Of a stretch of DNA of 59,949 nt, positions 52,019 through 59,949 are shown piece after piece. Numbering within the stretch: the stretch's first letter is position 1; every line of letters starts with the position of its first letter. Under the pieces are notes generated by a model. The model had not been told where the DNA came from, did not search any database, and worked only from the letters and a program-made list of their open reading frames with translations. The DNA is from Blastococcus mobilis (GTDB taxonomy: Bacteria > Actinomycetota > Actinomycetes > Mycobacteriales > Geodermatophilaceae). The stretch is taken from contig NZ_FZNO01000027.1 of NCBI RefSeq assembly GCF_900188025.1, forward strand, positions 1 to 59,949, written 5' to 3'. The position numbers and the translations under genes are program-made.

Positions 52019-53050
52019 GTGACCGAGGCGACGGCGAAGTCGGAGCTGGTTCCGACCGACCGGCTGGCTCCGGCGCTGGTGGAGGCAACGGGCGACCCCG
52101 GCTGGTCCGACGTCCGTGCGCAGCTGATCAGCGGCGGCAAGTCGAACCTGACGTTCCTGCTCACCAGCACCGCCGGCGAGATGGTGCTCCGTCGTCCACC
52201 GACCGGCGCGCTGCTTCCCAGCGCCCACGACATGATGCGCGAGGCACGTATCCAGTCCGCGCTGGCCGGGACGCCCGTGCCGACGGCCCCCATCGTGCTG
52301 GCCGACCCAGGCGGCTTGATCGGCATCCAGTGCTACGTCATGGGACGGGTGCACGGGCACGTCATCCGCGACACCATGCCCGACGGGTACGCCGTCACCC
52401 AGGAGGAGCGGCGCGCGCTCTCCTTCGGCTTCGTCGACACCCTGGCGGCGCTCCACCAGGTCGACCAGGACGCCGTGGGGCTCGGCGACTACGGCCGCCC
52501 CACCGGCTTCATGGAGCGGCAGGTGCGCCGGTGGTCCGGTCAGTGGGAGAAGTCGCGCACCCGCAACGTGCCCGAAGTCGAGGAGCTGGGACGCCGACTG
52601 GCGGCCCGGATACCGGTGCAGCAGGCGGCGACCATCGTCCACGGCGACTACCGCATCGACAACGTCGTCCTCGACTCGGTCGATCCCGGCCGTGTGAAGG
52701 CGGTGCTCGACTGGGAGCTGTCCACGCTCGGCGACCCGCTCGCCGACCTCGGCATGCTGCTGCTGTTCTGGCGACACGCCGGGGAGCCCGACGTCTCCTC
52801 GCTCACCCCCGGGGTCACCCAGCTCCCGGGCTTCCCCACCCGCGCCGACGTGGTCGAGCGGTACGCCGCCGCCACCGGCACCGACCTCGGCGAACTCGGC
52901 TTCTACACGGCCTTCGCGCACTTCAAGTTCGCCGTCATCGCCCAGGGTGTCTCGGTCCGCGCCAGCGCGGGCGCCATGGGTGGCCAGTCGTTCGGGAACC
53001 TCGACCGCGAGGTGCAGGCCGTCGCGGCGGCCGGCCTCGACCTCCTGTGA
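52019..53050 (+). CDS. APH-family kinase paired with an ACAD
   Basis: 343 residues. The catalytic loop HGDYRIDNVV has His208, Asp210 and Asn215, and DWELSTLGDP has Asp231 and Glu233. MVLRRPPTG is at 55-63 and GLGDYGRPTGFMERQVRRW resembles the same stretch in the kinase at 30128, so the two are paralogues. This group includes the kinase domain of ACAD10/11 and LvaA; phosphorylation of a hydroxyacyl-CoA is inferred. The GTG at 52019 has GAGGGG upstream. It is co-transcribed with the ACAD, crotonase and thiolase genes. Confidence 0.86.
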   Translation: MTEATAKSELVPTDRLAPALVEATGDPGWSDVRAQLISGGKSNLTFLLTSTAGEMVLRRPPTGALLPSAHDMMREARIQSALAGTPVPTAPIVLADPGGLIGIQCYVMGRVHGHVIRDTMPDGYAVTQEERRALSFGFVDTLAALHQVDQDAVGLGDYGRPTGFMERQVRRWSGQWEKSRTRNVPEVEELGRRLAARIPVQQAATIVHGDYRIDNVVLDSVDPGRVKAVLDWELSTLGDPLADLGMLLLFWRHAGEPDVSSLTPGVTQLPGFPTRADVVERYAAATGTDLGELGFYTAFAHFKFAVIAQGVSVRASAGAMGGQSFGNLDREVQAVAAAGLDLL

Positions 53051-53260
53051 CGCGACAGGGAGCAGCTCTGGACCTCGCCCGTGGCGCAGCAGACCCGCGA
53101 GGGCAGATGGGTGTTCATGCGGTCCGACGCCTTTCCCGCACCGGCCACGGCCGCGCCGACACCGCCGGTGCAGCGCCCGCTGCACGCCGGCACCTGAGCC
53201 ACTCATGCCGCACGGGTGCTCCCCCGCCCCGCGCCACGACGACCCAGTGGATGTGAACTC

Positions 53261-54049
53261 ATGAACGACAGCGCAGCTGCGATCCTCGAGAAGCGCGACG
53301 GTGTCGCGATCCTCACCTTGAACCGGCCTTCGGCCTTGAACGCCGTCAACGCCGACCTCGCCGGGTCCGTTGGCGCGGCGCTGGAGGAGATCGAGCAGGA
53401 CGACGGCATCCGGGCCTGCGTCGTCACGGGTGCCGGCCGGGCCTTCTGCGCGGGGGCCGATCTGAAAGCCATAGCTGCCGGCCTGGACGTCGGCGCGCCC
53501 GGCCACCCCGAGTGGGGTTTCGCCGGCCTCGTCGAGCACGAGATCTCCAAACCGCTCATCGCCGCCGTCAATGGCTTCGCACTCGGCGGCGGGACGGAGA
53601 TCGTTCTCGCGAGCGACCTCGCCGTCCTGGCCGACGATGCCGCACTGGGCCTGCCCGAGGTCAAGCGTGGGCTGTTCGCGGCGGCCGCCGGACTGATCCG
53701 CCTGCCCCGCCAGCTGCCCGCCAAGCTGGCCATGGAGCACGCCCTGACCGGCCGGCCCATCGCGCCGGCGGTCGCCGAACGGTACGGTCTCGTCAACCGG
53801 GTGGTTCCGGCTGCAGAGGTGCTCGACACCGCCCTCGGCCTGGCAGCAGAGATCGTCGCCAACGCGCCGCTGGCCGTGCGCGCATCCAAGCGTCTGGTGC
53901 GGGCCGCCACCGGCGCCGGCACCGACTGGGACAGGTCGGTCTACGCGCTCCAGGAACGGGAGATGGAGACTGTCTTCTCCAGCGCGGACGCCCGCGAGGG
54001 AGCCACCGCCTTCGCGGAGAAGCGGCAGCCGGTGTGGAGCGGCTCCTGA
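53261..54049 (+). CDS. Enoyl-CoA hydratase
   Basis: 262 residues. Both catalytic glutamates are present: Glu113 in GGGTEIVLASD and Glu133 in LGLPEVKRG. GRAFCAGADLKA is the oxyanion region and AFAEKRQPVW the usual end. It hydrates 2-enoyl-CoA and is the only full-featured hydratase in this operon. I use the ATG at 53261; a longer frame from 53216 has no support. About 210 bases separate it from the APH gene, with no gene I can support in between, so it may have its own promoter. Confidence 0.92.
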   Translation: MNDSAAAILEKRDGVAILTLNRPSALNAVNADLAGSVGAALEEIEQDDGIRACVVTGAGRAFCAGADLKAIAAGLDVGAPGHPEWGFAGLVEHEISKPLIAAVNGFALGGGTEIVLASDLAVLADDAALGLPEVKRGLFAAAAGLIRLPRQLPAKLAMEHALTGRPIAPAVAERYGLVNRVVPAAEVLDTALGLAAEIVANAPLAVRASKRLVRAATGAGTDWDRSVYALQEREMETVFSSADAREGATAFAEKRQPVWSGS

Positions 54050-54179
54050 CCAGGGGGACGGGGTTCGTGTGCCCCTCAACAGGGGCCGAACCGAGCCGCA
54101 TCATGCGCACGAGCGACGTCCTCCCCGGCGGTCGGAGCGCACGCCGCCGGGTTGGTCGCGCGACCCATGAAGGACGAGG

Positions 54180-54947
54180 TCAACGCTCGATCTGCCTCAG
54201 CAGCCGCTCCCGTGCCGTCGCCAGCGACGGTCCGTACCACGTGATGTCCCGCCCGGACACCAGCACGGTGCGCACTCCCGGAAAGGCTTCGGGGCCGTCG
54301 TGAGGGCTGAAGACGTAGGGCTCGTCGGGCAGCACCACCAGCTCTGCGCCGGCCCGGTGGAGGTCGGCGAGTTCCACGCGGGGATACCGCTCCACGCTCG
54401 CGCCGTACACGTTCCGTAACCCCAGGCGTGCGAGCAGATCGCCGGTGAACGTGCGGCTGCCCACAACCATCCACGGGTCGCGCCAGACCGGGACCACGAC
54501 CTGGGCCGTCCGCTTCGGCGCCGGTCGCGCCCACTCGCGTGCCGCAGCGGTGAGCCAGGCCGGTTCCTCGACAGCGAGCACCTCGGTGAGCAGTCGGCGC
54601 ATCGACCGCAGCGCCTGATCGAGCGACTCGATGACGGTCACCCAGACCGGGATACCGGCCGCCCGCAGGCGTTCGACGTCCAACCGACGGTTCTCCTCCT
54701 GGTTGGCCACCACGAGCTCCGGGGCGAGCGCCGCGATGGCCGCCCGGTCAGGGTTCTTCGTACCGCGCACGCGTGGGACGTCCAGATCGGCGGGGTGGGT
54801 GCACCAGTCGGTGGCGCCGACCAGCCGCCCGGGCACGGTGAGCGCCAGCGCCTCGGTCAACGAGGGGACGAGCGACACGATCCGCCGCGGCGGCCGGTCG
54901 AGCGCCACCGGGGTCCCCAGGTCGTCCGGCAGGGGCACCGAGGTCAT
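54180..54947 (-). CDS. BtuF-like helical-backbone metal/cobalamin-binding protein without signal peptide
   Basis: 255 residues of the ABC substrate-binding family with a helical backbone (BtuF/FecB type). RRIVSLVPSLTEALALTVPGRLVGATDWCTHPAD is a BtuF-like start, and ELVVANQEENRRLDVERLRAAGIPVWVT follows. There is no signal peptide or lipobox, so it is probably cytosolic, unlike true BtuF. Cobalamin or cobalt-corrinoid handling is inferred from the fold and from the nearby B12-dependent mutase gene. The ATG at 54947 overlaps the MarR stop (ATGA), so the two are co-translated. Confidence 0.82.
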   Translation of the reverse strand: MTSVPLPDDLGTPVALDRPPRRIVSLVPSLTEALALTVPGRLVGATDWCTHPADLDVPRVRGTKNPDRAAIAALAPELVVANQEENRRLDVERLRAAGIPVWVTVIESLDQALRSMRRLLTEVLAVEEPAWLTAAAREWARPAPKRTAQVVVPVWRDPWMVVGSRTFTGDLLARLGLRNVYGASVERYPRVELADLHRAGAELVVLPDEPYVFSPHDGPEAFPGVRTVLVSGRDITWYGPSLATARERLLRQIER

Positions 54948-55450
54948 GGTTGGAAGTCTCCGGCTTCCCGGCGCACGTCCCGCAGGATCTCCACGAGGGT
55001 CCGCATCGGGGCGCTGGTCATTTCCGGCCGGCCGAAGACCAGCCGGTTGAGCCGCTCGGTCCCCTCGGCGGCCACAGCACGGCCCGCGTCGGTTATCTCC
55101 ACCAGGACGGCGCGGCCGTCGCCCGGGTGCGGGCGGCGCACCACCAGCCCGGCTGCCTCCAGCCGGCCGGCGGCGTTGGTGACGCTGGCCGGGTGGACCT
55201 GCAGCCGTGCGCCCGCCTTCGCCATCGGAAGGCCACCGTTGCGCGTGAACGACAGGAGCATGAGCAGCTCGTAGCGGGCGAAGCTCAGCTGCATCGGGCG
55301 CAGGACGTCGTCCACCCGGGCCTGCACGATGGCCTGGGCACGCATGAGCGAGGTGACCGCCGCCATGCCGTCCGCAGCCTCGGTCCACCCGCGCTCGCGC
55401 CACAGCCGGGCTGCTTGCCCCACCGGGTCGAACGGGAGCGGTGGCGTCAT
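54944..55450 (-). CDS. MarR-family transcriptional regulator
   Basis: 168 residues with a winged helix-turn-helix (about 55-125): LSFARYELLMLLSF, LQVHPASVTNAAGRLEAAGLV for the recognition helix, and RRPHPGDGRAVLVEIT for the wing. Long helices on both sides make the dimer. It lies 100 bases downstream of the mutase gene on the same strand and may be in that transcript. Its target could be the paired palindromes at 58845-58890, but no site is seen directly next to it. Confidence 0.9.
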   Translation of the reverse strand: MTPPLPFDPVGQAARLWRERGWTEAADGMAAVTSLMRAQAIVQARVDDVLRPMQLSFARYELLMLLSFTRNGGLPMAKAGARLQVHPASVTNAAGRLEAAGLVVRRPHPGDGRAVLVEITDAGRAVAAEGTERLNRLVFGRPEMTSAPMRTLVEILRDVRREAGDFQP

Positions 55451-55456
55451 CAGGAG

Positions 55457-55489
55457 CTTCTCCCCACCTGCGGCAGCTGCAGGGAGAAG
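55457..55489 (-). terminator. Possible terminator after the mutase gene
   Basis: CTTCTCCC (55457-55464) pairs with GGGAGAAG (55482-55489), with further pairing inside the loop. It lies downstream of the mutase gene on its strand and just before the MarR start. Confidence 0.35.
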
Positions 55490-55550
55490 ACAGCCGTGCC
55501 TCCGGGCGGGCCCACCGTCACGGGGACGCGCCCTGCCGCCGCTGCGTCGG

Positions 55551-58500
55551 TCACACGTTGCGCCGGTACTGGCCGCCGACCTCGAAGAAGGCGTCGGAGA
55601 TCTGCCCGAGAGAGCAGGACTGGACGGCGTTCATGAGTTCGGCGAAGACGTTGCCGCCGTCCATGGCGACCTGCTGGAGGCGGGCCAGCGCGGCGGGCGC
55701 CTCGTCGGCGTGCCGGGCGTGGAAGTCGGCCAGCCGTTGCAGTTGGGACTGCTTCTCCGCCTCGGTGGCGCGGGCGAGCTCGACCGGCTGCGGCGGCGCC
55801 TCGTCGCGGTGCGGGTCGAGGAAGGTGTTGACGCCGACGATGGGCAGGCTGCCGTCGTGCTTGCGGTGCTCGTAGAGCATCGACTCGTCCTGGATGCGGC
55901 CGCGCTGGTACCCGGTCTCCATGGCACCCAGCACGCCGCCGCGCTCGGCGATCCGGTCGAACTCGGCCAGCACCGCCTCCTCCACCAGGTCGGTGAGCTC
56001 CTCGATGATGTAGGAGCCCTGCAGCGGGTTCTCGTTGCCGGCCAGCCCCCACTCCTTGTCGATGATCATCTGGATCGCGAGCGCGCGGCGGACCGAGGAC
56101 TCGCTGGGGGTGGTGACCGCCTCGTCGTAGGCGTTGGTGTGCAGGCTGTTGGCGTTGTCGTAGATCGCGCACAGCGCCTGCAGCGTCGTGCGGATGTCGT
56201 TGAAGTCCATCTCCTGGGCGTGCAGCGACCGGCCGGAGGTCTGCACGTGGTACTTCAGCTTCTGCGACCGTTCCCCCGCCCCGTACTTCTCCTTCATCGC
56301 GACCGCCCAGATCCGGCGGGCCACCCGGCCGATCACCGAGTACTCGGCGTCCATGCCGTTGGAGAAGAAGAACGACAGGTTCGGCGCGAAGTCGTCGATG
56401 TCCATCCCGCGGGCCAGGTAGGACTCCACGTAGGTGAAGCCGTTGGCCAGGGTAAACGCCAACTGGCTGATCGGGTTCGCCCCCGCCTCGGCGATGTGGT
56501 AGCCGGAAATCGACACCGAGTAGAAGTTGCGCACCGAGTGGTCGATGAACCACTGCTGGATGTCACCCATGCAACGGAGCGCGAACTCGGTGGAGAAGAT
56601 GCAGGTGTTCTGGCCCTGGTCCTCCTTGAGGATGTCGGCCTGCACCGTGCCGCGGACGTTGGCCAGCACCCAGGCGCGGACCTCCTCGGCCTCGGCCGCG
56701 TCCGGCTCGCGACCCTCTTCGTCGCGGAAGGCGTCGAGGCGCTGGTCGATGGCTGTGTTGAGGAACATCGCGAGGATCGCCGGTGCCGGCCCGTTGATCG
56801 TCATCGACACCGACGTGCTCGGCGCGCACAGGTCGAAGCCGGAGTACAGCACCTTCATGTCGTCCAGCGTCGCGATCGAGACGCCGGACGTGCCGACCTT
56901 GCCGTAGATGTCCGGCCGCAGATCGGGATCACGGCCGTAGAGCGTCACCGAGTCGAACGCCGTCGACAGGCGGGTCGCCTCGCCGCCGGCCGACAGCATC
57001 TTGAACCGCCGGTTGGTGCGGGCGGCGTCACCCTCGCCGGCGAACATCCGGGCCGGCGCCTCTCCCTCCCGCTTGAACGGGAACACTCCCGCCGTGAACG
57101 GGAAGAAGCCGGGCAGGTTCTCCCGGCGCAGGAAGCGCAGCAGCTGACCCTCGTCGCGGATGTGGGGCACCGAGACCCGGCGCACCTGGTTGCCCGAGAG
57201 CGTCGTGCGGGTCAGCGCAGTGCGGATCTCCTTGTCCCGCACCCGGTAGACGTACTCGTCGCCGGAGTAGTCCTCGACCCGGGCCGGCCACTGCTCGAGC
57301 AGCTCGCGCGCCTCGGGCAGCAACTCGCGGTCGGCGTCGTCCTGCAACTGGCGCACCCGAGCCGCGGTGACGTCGTCGCCGAGCAGCGCGGCGGTGGTGC
57401 GCACAGCCTGACGCCGGCTCGCCACCTCGGCCTGCGCCTCGGTTGCGGCGTGGTAGCCGCGCACCGCCTCGGCGATCTCGGCCAGGTAGCGGGACCGGGA
57501 CGAGGGGACGATGCTGGACAGGCCGGAGGAGGCGCGGACGTCGACCCGCGGCAGCACACCCGCCCCCGCCGGCAGCCCCTTGGCCGCCAGCAGCTCCTTC
57601 AGTTCCTGGTACAGGGCGGTGACGCCGTCGTCGTTGAACCGCGCCGCGCTGGTGCCGAACACCGGCATCTGCTCCCACGGGACACCGAAGGCCTGCCGGT
57701 TGCGCACCATCTGCCGAGCCACGTCCCGGCGGGCGTCCTCCGCGCCGCGTCGCTCGAACTTGTTGACCGTCACGACGTCGGCGAAGTCGAGCATGTCGAT
57801 CTTCTCCAGCTGCGACGCGGCGCCGAACTCCGGCGTCATCACGTACAGCGAGACGTCCGAGAACGGGACGATGGCCGCGTCCCCCTGCCCGATGCCCGGC
57901 GTCTCCACGATCACCAGGTCGTAGCCGGCCGCCTTGACCGCGGCCAGGATGTCGTCCAGGTGCTCGGGAACCTGCGCGCCGGCCGTGCGAGTGGCCAGGG
58001 AGCGGAAGAACGTCCGTCCCGCCCCGCCCGTCTCCAGGGCGTTCATCCGGATCCGGTCACCCAGCAACGCCCCGCCGCCGCGGCGTCGGGTCGGGTCGAT
58101 CGCCAGCACCGCAATCCGCAGCTTGTCCTCCTGATCCAGGCGCAGCCGGCGCAGCAGCTCGTCGGTCAACGACGACTTCCCCGAACCGCCCGTACCGGTG
58201 ATGCCCAGCACCGGCACGGTGCGACCGGCCGTCGCCGCCCGCAGCTGCTGGGCCAGCTCCGGGGAGCGGCCGGCCTCGAGGACGGTGATCGCGCGGGCCA
58301 GCGCCGCGGGGTCGCCGGTGAGCACCGCGTCGACGTCCGGCCCCGCGACGGTCAGGTCCCTGTCGCAGGCACGGATCAGCTCGTTGATCATGCCCGGAAG
58401 CCCGAGCCGCTGCCCGTCCTCCGGCGCGAAGATCGTCACGCCCCGCTCGCGGAGCAGAGCGATCTCCTCCGGAACGATCACTCCGCCACCCCCACCGAAC

Positions 58501-58796
58501 ACCTGCACGTGTCCGGCGCCGGCCTCGGCCAACCGCTCCACCAGATAGCTGAAGTACTCGACGTGCCCGCCCTGGTAGGACGAGATCGCTACTCCCTGCA
58601 CGTCCTCCTCCAGCGCCGCCCGCACCACGGTGTCCACGCTGCGGTCGTGCCCGAGATGGACTACCTCCGCGCCCTGGCTCTGCAGCAGCCTCCGCATCAC
58701 GTTGATCGCAGCGTCATGTCCATCGAACAGGCTCGCCGCGGTCACGAACCGCACCGGATGGAGGGGGACGTGCAGGTCAGACGGCGTGCCAGGCAT
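55551..58796 (-). CDS. icmF: Fused isobutyryl-CoA mutase with G-protein chaperone
   Basis: 1081 residues with the IcmF order of domains. Residues about 15-145 are the B12-binding domain (SLFDGHDAAINV, Asp25-x-His27 for the cobalt lower ligand). Residues about 195-415 are a MeaB-like GTPase with P-loop GTGGSGKSS (201-209) and VNKFERRGAEDA. Residues about 560-1081 are the acyl-CoA mutase barrel (KVGTSGVSIATLDDMKVLYSG, NTCIFSTEFALRCMGD, SISGYHIAEAGANP). It interconverts isobutyryl- and butyryl-CoA by a radical mechanism; some IcmFs also act on pivalyl-CoA. GGGAG precedes the ATG at 58796. It is divergent from the 3-hydroxybutyryl-CoA dehydrogenase gene, which would use the product. Confidence 0.95.
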   Translation of the reverse strand: MPGTPSDLHVPLHPVRFVTAASLFDGHDAAINVMRRLLQSQGAEVVHLGHDRSVDTVVRAALEEDVQGVAISSYQGGHVEYFSYLVERLAEAGAGHVQVFGGGGGVIVPEEIALLRERGVTIFAPEDGQRLGLPGMINELIRACDRDLTVAGPDVDAVLTGDPAALARAITVLEAGRSPELAQQLRAATAGRTVPVLGITGTGGSGKSSLTDELLRRLRLDQEDKLRIAVLAIDPTRRRGGGALLGDRIRMNALETGGAGRTFFRSLATRTAGAQVPEHLDDILAAVKAAGYDLVIVETPGIGQGDAAIVPFSDVSLYVMTPEFGAASQLEKIDMLDFADVVTVNKFERRGAEDARRDVARQMVRNRQAFGVPWEQMPVFGTSAARFNDDGVTALYQELKELLAAKGLPAGAGVLPRVDVRASSGLSSIVPSSRSRYLAEIAEAVRGYHAATEAQAEVASRRQAVRTTAALLGDDVTAARVRQLQDDADRELLPEARELLEQWPARVEDYSGDEYVYRVRDKEIRTALTRTTLSGNQVRRVSVPHIRDEGQLLRFLRRENLPGFFPFTAGVFPFKREGEAPARMFAGEGDAARTNRRFKMLSAGGEATRLSTAFDSVTLYGRDPDLRPDIYGKVGTSGVSIATLDDMKVLYSGFDLCAPSTSVSMTINGPAPAILAMFLNTAIDQRLDAFRDEEGREPDAAEAEEVRAWVLANVRGTVQADILKEDQGQNTCIFSTEFALRCMGDIQQWFIDHSVRNFYSVSISGYHIAEAGANPISQLAFTLANGFTYVESYLARGMDIDDFAPNLSFFFSNGMDAEYSVIGRVARRIWAVAMKEKYGAGERSQKLKYHVQTSGRSLHAQEMDFNDIRTTLQALCAIYDNANSLHTNAYDEAVTTPSESSVRRALAIQMIIDKEWGLAGNENPLQGSYIIEELTDLVEEAVLAEFDRIAERGGVLGAMETGYQRGRIQDESMLYEHRKHDGSLPIVGVNTFLDPHRDEAPPQPVELARATEAEKQSQLQRLADFHARHADEAPAALARLQQVAMDGGNVFAELMNAVQSCSLGQISDAFFEVGGQYRRNV

Positions 58797-58844
58797 GCCA
58801 CTCCCAGGAGATACGACACCGCCGTGGCGACCCGACGACGGTGA

Positions 58845-58866
58845 GTTAGTAGGACGTCCATGTAAC
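58845..58866. promoter_or_regulatory. Palindrome 1 between icmF and the dehydrogenase gene
   Basis: A 22-bp inverted repeat with GTTA and TAAC ends around the perfect core GGACGTCC (58852-58859). It lies 49 bases upstream of icmF in the divergent promoter region. Confidence 0.6.
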
Positions 58867-58876
58867 CTACCGCAAC

Positions 58877-58894
58877 TACTAGGACGTCCAACTA
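58877..58894. promoter_or_regulatory. Palindrome 2 between icmF and the dehydrogenase gene
   Basis: TACTAGGACGTCCAACTA repeats the AGGACGTCCA element of the first palindrome, with core centres exactly 30 bases apart (about three helical turns). The pair suggests cooperative binding of one regulator controlling both divergent genes. Confidence 0.6.
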
Positions 58895-58927
58895 TCTACA
58901 CGGGTCCGGTCGAGGGGAACAGCTGGC

Positions 58928-59779
58928 ATGCACCGAATCGCAGTCATCGGCGGCGGCACCATGGGCGCTGGGATTGCGGAGGTCTGCGCCCGGGCCGGTT
59001 CGCGGGTCGTCGTCGTCGAAGCCGCGCCCGACGTGATCGAGCGCTGCCGCGCCCGGATCGACACCTCACTGCAGCGCGCCGTCCGGGCCGACAGGATCAC
59101 CGCCGCCGAAGCCGCGGCGGCTCTGAGCCGCATTGACCTGGCAACCGACCTCGGAGCCGCGGCCGAGGCCGACCTCGTCATCGAGGCGGTCCCGGAGGTC
59201 GAGGAGCTCAAGCTGGACCTCTTCCGTCGACTCGACGCTCTCCTCGGTCCCGACGCGATTCTGGCCTCGAACACGTCCTCCATCCCGCTGGTGAAGATGG
59301 CCAGCGTCACTGGACGGCCCGACCGCGTCGTCGGCGTGCACTTCTTCAACCCGGCGCCGGTGCTGCCCCTGGTGGAGATCGTGGCCAGCCTGCTCACCTC
59401 GGATGACACCTTGCTCGCGGTCACCGACTTCGCCGAGAAGCGGCTGGGCAAGACCACCATCCGCTCGCAGGACCGTGCCGGCTTCATCGTCAACGCGCTG
59501 CTGATTCCGTATCTGCTCTCCGCGATTCGGATGCTGGAGTCCGGTTTCGCGAGTGCGAAGGACATCGACGCCGGCATGGTGCAGGGCTGCGCGCATCCGC
59601 AGGGCCCACTTGCGCTGGCGGACCTGATCGGCCTGGACACCACCGCCGCGGTGGCGCAGTCGATGTACGAGGAGTTCAAGGAGCCGCTCTACGCGCCTCC
59701 CCCACTGCTGCTGCGAATGGTCGACGCCGGCCTGCTCGGCCGCAAGACGGGCCGCGGCTTCTTCCCCTACCCCCGCTGA
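58928..59779 (+). CDS. 3-hydroxybutyryl-CoA dehydrogenase
   Basis: 283 residues, the size of single-domain-pair HBD/FadB2 enzymes. GGGTMGAG (8-15) binds NAD(P). Active-site residues are Ser117 (NTSSIP), His138 and Glu150 (GVHFFNPAPVLPLVEIV), with Asn in FIVNALLIPYL. It oxidises 3-hydroxybutyryl-CoA to acetoacetyl-CoA, a step directly after butyryl-CoA made by IcmF. GAGGGGAAC lies before the ATG at 58928. It starts a plus-strand operon with the ACAD gene at the window edge. Confidence 0.94.
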   Translation: MHRIAVIGGGTMGAGIAEVCARAGSRVVVVEAAPDVIERCRARIDTSLQRAVRADRITAAEAAAALSRIDLATDLGAAAEADLVIEAVPEVEELKLDLFRRLDALLGPDAILASNTSSIPLVKMASVTGRPDRVVGVHFFNPAPVLPLVEIVASLLTSDDTLLAVTDFAEKRLGKTTIRSQDRAGFIVNALLIPYLLSAIRMLESGFASAKDIDAGMVQGCAHPQGPLALADLIGLDTTAAVAQSMYEEFKEPLYAPPPLLLRMVDAGLLGRKTGRGFFPYPR

Positions 59780-59796
59780 CCTCGAGGAGCACGACC

Positions 59797-59949
59797 GTGA
59801 CGCACCCTGGGCTGTACGCCCTCACCGAGGAGCACGAGGCGATCCGGGCCGCGGTCCGGGAGATCGCCGAACGGGAGATCGCCCCCTACGCCGCCGAGGT
59901 GGACGCCGAATCCCGCTATCCGGTCGAGGCGCAGAAGGCGCTGACGGCC
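59797..59949 (+). CDS. Acyl-CoA dehydrogenase, N-terminal part (cut by window end)
   Basis: Only the first 51 codons are inside the window. They read as an ACAD N-terminal helix: YALTEEHEAIRAAVREIAE followed by REIAPYAAEVDAE. GAGGAGC precedes the GTG at 59797, 17 bases after the dehydrogenase stop. Given the HBD and IcmF neighbours, a butyryl- or isobutyryl-CoA dehydrogenase is plausible, but the catalytic part lies outside. Confidence 0.82.
   Translation, partial: MTHPGLYALTEEHEAIRAAVREIAEREIAPYAAEVDAESRYPVEAQKALTA

Noticed and set aside
53051-53260. A possible small gene between the APH kinase and the last hydratase.
   Set aside because: Short frames exist on both strands, but none has a start with a ribosome site or recognisable features.
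55329-58844. A long plus-strand frame opposite the mutase gene.
   Set aside because: It mirrors icmF codon structure on the other strand; icmF has full domain evidence, this frame has none.

Overview
The window is very GC-rich, uses many GTG starts and overlapping GTGA/ATGA gene junctions, and carries TetR-rich acyl-CoA catabolic gene sets, F420-type (LLM) oxidoreductase, APH/ACAD pairs and a fused isobutyryl-CoA mutase. This points to the chromosome of a high-GC actinobacterium (Geodermatophilaceae or Pseudonocardiales would fit, but the genus cannot be fixed from sequence reading alone). No rRNA, complete tRNA, insertion sequence, prophage or CRISPR array was seen.

Layout. (1) 0.6-8.2 kb: an envelope/secretion and signalling block. 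It has an M23 metallopeptidase-fold protein whose domain is interrupted by seven ~49-residue repeats, a small beta-rich protein, a NarL-type two-component pair, a stand-alone receiver, two small secreted proteins, a secreted M23 peptidase and a zinc-ribbon membrane protein. (2) 8.7-16.7 kb: thiolase, crotonase and acyl-CoA ligase (minus strand) diverge from an XRE-TetR fusion regulator that is followed by an ACAD10/11-like dehydrogenase. Near-identical 16-bp palindromes lie on both sides of the regulator. Then come a frameshifted zinc-less quinone oxidoreductase and an SDR. (3) 16.8-28.1 kb: a long minus-strand set running livK-livH-livMG(fused)-livF-ACAD-ligase-LLM oxidoreductase-SDR-(TetR remnant)-two nitroreductases, an uptake-plus-activation-plus-oxidation unit. 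(4) 28.2-36.3 kb: TetR, an alpha-methylacyl-CoA racemase-like enzyme, an APH kinase with ACAD pair, hydratase, SDR, thioesterase and an MFS exporter. (5) 36.5-46.8 kb: two nitronate-monooxygenase-like flavoproteins around a TetR, an acyl-CoA ligase, a TRAP transporter (dctPQM), then ligase plus crotonase. The palindrome GAACGATCGTTC occurs in front of the second flavoprotein and again between dctP and the ligase. (6) 46.9-54.0 kb: a 5'-truncated carboxyltransferase and a truncated plus-strand gene face away from each other across an apparent deletion scar, followed by thioesterase, thiolase, crotonase, ACAD, APH kinase and crotonase. (7) 54.2-59.9 kb: a cytosolic BtuF-like protein with a MarR regulator, the fused B12-dependent mutase IcmF, a divergent 3-hydroxybutyryl-CoA dehydrogenase and the start of another ACAD.

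Together the genes import organic acids (ABC and TRAP), make CoA thioesters (four ligases), oxidise them (five ACADs plus one partial), hydrate, isomerise, dehydrogenate and thiolyse them, and rearrange branched C4 acyl-CoA. ACAD10/11-type dehydrogenases and two APH kinases suggest a branch for 4-hydroxyacyl-CoA; this is inference. The substrates themselves cannot be read from the sequence.
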